Of a DNA stretch of 64,000 bases, positions 61,485 to 64,000 are shown piece by piece. The notes under the pieces were generated by a model. That model had not been told where the DNA came from. It saw only the letters and a list, made by a program, of their open reading frames with translations, and searched no databases. The translations under genes were made by a program, and so were the position numbers. This stretch comes from Nocardioides aurantiacus. GTDB lineage: Bacteria; Actinomycetota; Actinomycetes; Propionibacteriales; Nocardioidaceae. The DNA is taken from NCBI RefSeq assembly GCF_003752505.1, contig NZ_RKHO01000001.1:3100001-3164000 (forward strand), given 5' to 3'. Each line of letters opens with the position of its first letter. Position 1 is the first letter of the stretch.

Positions 61485-63311
61485 TCACAGGTCGTCCTCC
61501 TCGAAGTCGGGGGCCAGGTCGCGGGCGTACTTGATCTCGTCGTTGGACGTGCCCGCGGCGACCATCGGCCAGACCATGGCGTCGCGCTCGACCCGGAAGT
61601 CGATCACGACCGGCACGTCGTTGATCTCCATCGCCTTGCGGATCGTCGCGTCCACGTCGGCCGGGTCGTCGCAGGTGAGGCCGACGGCACCGTACGCCTC
61701 GGCCAGCTTGACGAAGTCGGGCACCCGCTTGGAGTGCAGGTCGGTGTTGGAGTAGCGACCCTCGTAGAACAGGGTCTGCCACTGCCGCACCATGCCGAGC
61801 GACTCGTTGTTGATCAGGGCGACCTTGATCGGGATGCCCTCGATGGTGCAGGTGGCCAGCTCCTGGTTGGTCATCTGGAAGCACCCGTCACCGTCGATGG
61901 CCCACACGACCGCCTCGGGTCGGGCGACCTTGGCGCCCATGGCGGCGGGGACGGCGTAGCCCATGGTGCCCAGGCCGCCGGAGTTGAGCCAGGTGCGGGG
62001 GTGCTCGTACTGCACGAAGTGCGTCGCCCACATCTGGTGCTGCCCGACGCCGGAGACGTAGACCGCCTCGGGACCGGCGATGGCCGAGAGCCGCTCGATG
62101 ACGTACTGCGGGGCCAGGCCCTCCTCGGGGGTGTCGTAGCCGAGCGGGTAGCGCTCCTTGACGCCGGTCAGGAAGCTCACCCAGCCGGCGTAGTCGCCGG
62201 TGCGGCCCTGCTGCTGCTCGGCGCGCAGCGCGGTGACCAGCTCGCTGATCGTCTCGCGGGCGTCGCCCACGATCGGGACGTCGGCGATGCGGTTCTTGCC
62301 GATCTCCGCCGGGTCGATGTCGGCGTGGACCACCCTGGCGTTCGGGGCGAACGAGTCGAGGTTGCCGGTGACGCGGTCGTCGAAGCGGGCGCCGAGGCTG
62401 ATCAGGAGGTCGCTCTTCTGCAGCGCCGCGACGGCCGCGACGGTGCCGTGCATGCCCGGCATGCCGAGGTTCTGCGGGTGGCTGTCGGGGAACGCGCCGC
62501 GCGCCATCAGCGTGGTCACGACCGGCATGCCGGTCAGCTCGGCGAGCTCGAGCAGCTCGGCCGAGGCGTCCGCGCGGATCACGCCGCCCCCGACGTAGAG
62601 GACCGGCTTGCGGGCCTCCAGGACGTGGCGGGTGGCCTCGCGGATCTGCTTGGCGTGCGGCTTGGTGACGGGCCGGTAGCCGGGCAGGCTCAGCTCGGTC
62701 GGCCACACGAAGGTGGTCGTCGCCTGGAGCGCCGACTTGGCGACGTCGACGAGCACCGGGCCCGGACGACCGGTCGAGGCGATGTAGAACGCCTCGGCCA
62801 CGACGCGCGGGATGTCGGCCGGGTCGGTGACGAGGAAGTTGTGCTTGGTGATGGGCATCGTGATGCCCCGGATGTCGGCCTCCTGGAAGGCGTCGGTGCC
62901 GATCATGCTGGCGCCGACCTGACCGGTGATGGCCACGATCGGGACCGAGTCCATGTGGGCGTCGGCCAGCGCGGTCACCAGGTTGGTGGCACCGGGGCCC
63001 GAGGTCGCCATGCACACGCCGACGCGGCCGGTCGCCGCGGCGTACCCCTGGGCGGCGTGGCCGGCGCCCTGCTCGTGGCGCACCAGGATGTGGCGGATGG
63101 AGGAGTCGAAGAGCGGGTCGTACGCCGGGAGGATGGCGCCGCCGGGGATGCCGAAGATGTCGGTCACGCCCGCGTGCTCCAGCGACTTGATCAGGCTCTG
63201 GGCGCCGGTCACGGTGGGCGCCTCGGGGACCGCGGGGCCCTGCGCCACGCCCTGGGCCAGCCGCTGACCGGGGTTGGGACGTGTCGTCTGACCCGCGTGC
63301 TGCTCGCTCAT
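61485..63311 (-). CDS. ilvB: Acetolactate synthase large subunit
   Basis: Thiamine-diphosphate enzyme that makes acetolactate or acetohydroxybutyrate. The 608-residue protein has [18 protein letters not shown], the catalytic Glu in [22 protein letters not shown], the FAD-binding middle domain, and the ThDP motif [35 protein letters not shown] use the ATG at 63311 ([13 protein letters not shown]); the frame extends further upstream but that stretch holds the attenuator. An attenuator with leader peptide [13 protein letters not shown] lies upstream. It starts the ilvB-ilvN-ilvC run. Confidence 0.96.
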   Translation of the reverse strand: MSEQHAGQTTRPNPGQRLAQGVAQGPAVPEAPTVTGAQSLIKSLEHAGVTDIFGIPGGAILPAYDPLFDSSIRHILVRHEQGAGHAAQGYAAATGRVGVCMATSGPGATNLVTALADAHMDSVPIVAITGQVGASMIGTDAFQEADIRGITMPITKHNFLVTDPADIPRVVAEAFYIASTGRPGPVLVDVAKSALQATTTFVWPTELSLPGYRPVTKPHAKQIREATRHVLEARKPVLYVGGGVIRADASAELLELAELTGMPVVTTLMARGAFPDSHPQNLGMPGMHGTVAAVAALQKSDLLISLGARFDDRVTGNLDSFAPNARVVHADIDPAEIGKNRIADVPIVGDARETISELVTALRAEQQQGRTGDYAGWVSFLTGVKERYPLGYDTPEEGLAPQYVIERLSAIAGPEAVYVSGVGQHQMWATHFVQYEHPRTWLNSGGLGTMGYAVPAAMGAKVARPEAVVWAIDGDGCFQMTNQELATCTIEGIPIKVALINNESLGMVRQWQTLFYEGRYSNTDLHSKRVPDFVKLAEAYGAVGLTCDDPADVDATIRKAMEINDVPVVIDFRVERDAMVWPMVAAGTSNDEIKYARDLAPDFEEDDL

Positions 63312-63350
63312 CTGCTCATCTCTTCGTCGGTCGTCAGGTGGTTCGGTGGC

Positions 63351-63387
63351 AACAAAAAACCCCTCGAGCCGGTCGGCTGACGAGGGG
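63351..63387 (-). terminator. Intrinsic terminator of the ilvB attenuator
   Basis: CCCCTCG pairs with CGAGGGG (63381-63387 with 63360-63366); the interior AGCC/GGCT can extend the stem. A run of six U follows at 63354-63359. This and the cimA terminator are the only U-tract terminators I see in the window. Confidence 0.85.
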
Positions 63388-63418
63388 TCGACGCGTGGCC
63401 GCGAGTCCGGCTGGGGAC

Positions 63419-63460
63419 TCAGCTCACGCGTCGCGTGCGTACGAGGAGGTCGGAACGCAT
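63419..63460 (-). CDS. ilvB leader peptide [13 protein letters not shown]
   Basis: A 13-residue ORF with Leu-Leu-Val at codons 5-7 (CTC CTC GTA) and another Val at codon 12. It lies between a promoter-like sequence and the terminator. The -10-like CATGCT lies only 6 nt upstream of the ATG, so translation may be leaderless. Sensing of branched-chain aminoacyl-tRNAs is expected. Confidence 0.72.
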   Translation of the reverse strand: MRSDLLVRTRRVS

Positions 63461-63466
63461 GGCTCC

Positions 63467-63495
63467 AGCATGCCCCCACCCCCGTCAGGGCTCAA
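63467..63495 (-). promoter_or_regulatory. Putative ilvB promoter
   Basis: TTGAGC (63490-63495), a 17-nt G-rich spacer and CATGCT (63467-63472) on the minus strand. The predicted start point falls at the leader-peptide ATG. Confidence 0.4.
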
Positions 63496-63503
63496 CCCAG
63501 TGT

Positions 63504-63534
63504 GACCGGCGTCCCAAGGAGTGGGACGCCGGTC
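63504..63534 (-). terminator. Hairpin after the VOC gene; contains an operator-like dyad
   Basis: A perfect 13-bp stem (63504-63516 with 63522-63534) and a 5-nt loop, 36 nt after the VOC stop. Its core, GTCCCA-AGGAG-TGGGAC (63511-63527), equals the RTCCCA-N5-TGRGAC dyad found at leuC and leuB and lies about 60 nt upstream of the expected ilvB start point. It may be a terminator, an operator, or both. Confidence 0.6.
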
Positions 63535-63570
63535 CCGGATGTCGGACACCCCGGCCACGGCGCACGCCGG

Positions 63571-64000
63571 TCAGTCCCGCGCCTGCCAGGTGGTGATGCA
63601 CGACCGGTTGCCCTCGGGGTCCTCGACCACCCAGAAGGCCGGTGCCCGCTCGTCGTCGACCAACCGACCGCCGGCGCCGAGCACGGCCCGCAGCCGGTCC
63701 TCGGCCTGGTCGTGGGGCACCCGGACGTCGAGGTGCCAGCACTGCCGGCCGGCCTCGGAGGAGTCGCTGTGCTGGAACCACACCGACGGCCCGCGCGAGC
63801 CCGGGTCGACCACGTCGTCGGGCGAGGACCGGTCGTAGCCGAGCAGCGCGGCGTAGAACGGCGCCACCCGGTCCTGGTCGGCGGTGTCGAGCGCGAGCTC
63901 GAGGGTGTCGGGGACCTGGCCGGGCTCGACACCGAGCTCGGTCGCCGCCGCGGCGATCGCCGCCGCCAGCCGCAGGTCCCGGCGCGTCACCGCACCGACG
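63571..64000 (-). CDS. VOC (glyoxalase-like) protein, N-terminal part outside the window
   Basis: The visible about 143 residues are a vicinal-oxygen-chelate domain: TLELALDTADQDRVAPFYAALLGYD, GPSVWFQHSDSSEAGRQCWHLDVRVPHDQAEDRLRAVLGAGGRLV and APAFWVVEDPEGNRSCITTW. The first part, VTRRDLRLAAAIAAAATELGVEPGQ, looks like the end of the pterin-4a-carbinolamine-dehydratase-like domain that is fused to VOC in many actinobacteria. The frame is open to base 64000, so the gene most likely starts outside the window; a GTG at 63990 would give an unusually short protein. Function unknown. Confidence 0.75.
   Translation of the reverse strand, partial: VGAVTRRDLRLAAAIAAAATELGVEPGQVPDTLELALDTADQDRVAPFYAALLGYDRSSPDDVVDPGSRGPSVWFQHSDSSEAGRQCWHLDVRVPHDQAEDRLRAVLGAGGRLVDDERAPAFWVVEDPEGNRSCITTWQARD

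Larger units (their letters stand above)
63351..63460 (-). promoter_or_regulatory. ilvB transcription attenuator
   Basis: Leader ORF (63460-63419) with consecutive Leu-Leu-Val codons, a GC-rich stretch that can form alternative pairings (63390-63425), and then the U-tract terminator, with the ilvB start about 40 nt beyond. This is the classic layout of ilvBNC attenuators in actinobacteria, with stalling on low Leu/Val/Ile-tRNA allowing read-through. Confidence 0.82.

Noticed and set aside
63440-63472. Alternative ilvB leader ORF starting [10 protein letters not shown]
   Set aside because: It lacks branched-chain codons. The overlapping frame with Leu-Leu-Val fits an attenuator better.

Overview
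The window is about 64 kb of very GC-rich DNA (GC-saturated third positions, many GTG starts, 4-nt ATGA/GTGA gene overlaps). The gene order rsmD-coaD-DUF177-rpmF-rnc-mutM ... smc ... ftsY, a mycobacterial-type long SerA, an HU protein with a lysine-rich tail, an F420-pathway CofC/FbiD and GluRS next to tRNA-Gln all point to an actinobacterium. The protein sequences look most like Nocardioides or a close relative (Propionibacteriales); that genus call is from memory, not from a search. No phage, insertion sequence, CRISPR array or biosynthetic cluster is visible, so this looks like core chromosome.

Layout. 1-5.5 kb: ftsY (3' end cut by the window edge), a small membrane protein, a thioesterase and smc. 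5.7-8.9 kb: accessory membrane genes (DUF1772, MFS, TauE/SafE) and a small coiled-coil protein, set between smc and mutM. 9-16.6 kb: mutM, rnc, rpmF, DUF177, coaD, rsmD, recG and a FakA-type kinase. 16.8-24.9 kb: rpmB, thiL, a stand-alone RAM-domain protein, a DUF3515 lipoprotein, ddl, a Cys/Met-type PLP enzyme, plsC-gpsA, cofC and the HU protein. 25-28 kb: leuCD with a divergent IclR regulator. 28-32.1 kb: a LicD-like/methyltransferase fusion with a coiled-coil partner, then ogt and ada-alkA. 32.2-35.9 kb: tRNA-Glu, tRNA-Gln, a CPBP protein, gltX and an FAH-family enzyme. 35.9-41.3 kb: a glycosylase-like gene, YibE/F, amidase and trpB2. 41.3-49.2 kb: cimA with an attenuator, a secreted matrixin-like protease, a membrane Ser/Thr kinase, SRPBCC, ilvE and leuB preceded by a 40-codon gene. 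49.5-64 kb: a methyltransferase, a YczE/MocR pair, phoD, serA, FrnE-like DsbA, GNAT, an ABC exporter, rhomboid, ilvC, ilvN, ilvB with its attenuator, and a truncated VOC protein.

The unifying theme is branched-chain amino acid synthesis. ilvB, ilvN, ilvC, ilvE, leuB, leuC, leuD, cimA and an IclR-family regulator are spread over about 38 kb. Two loci (cimA and ilvB) carry a short leader peptide rich in the relevant amino acid, followed by a U-tracted terminator. Three loci (leuC/iclR, upstream of leuB, upstream of ilvB) share the dyad RTCCCA-N5-TGRGAC. These suggest two layers of control: ribosome-mediated attenuation and an IclR regulon. Other regulatory signals are a PHO-box-like direct repeat before phoD and a MocR-type operator between yczE and its regulator. 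Palindromic repeats, one of them inside a coding sequence, are the other unexplained structure. All promoter calls are by eye and tentative.
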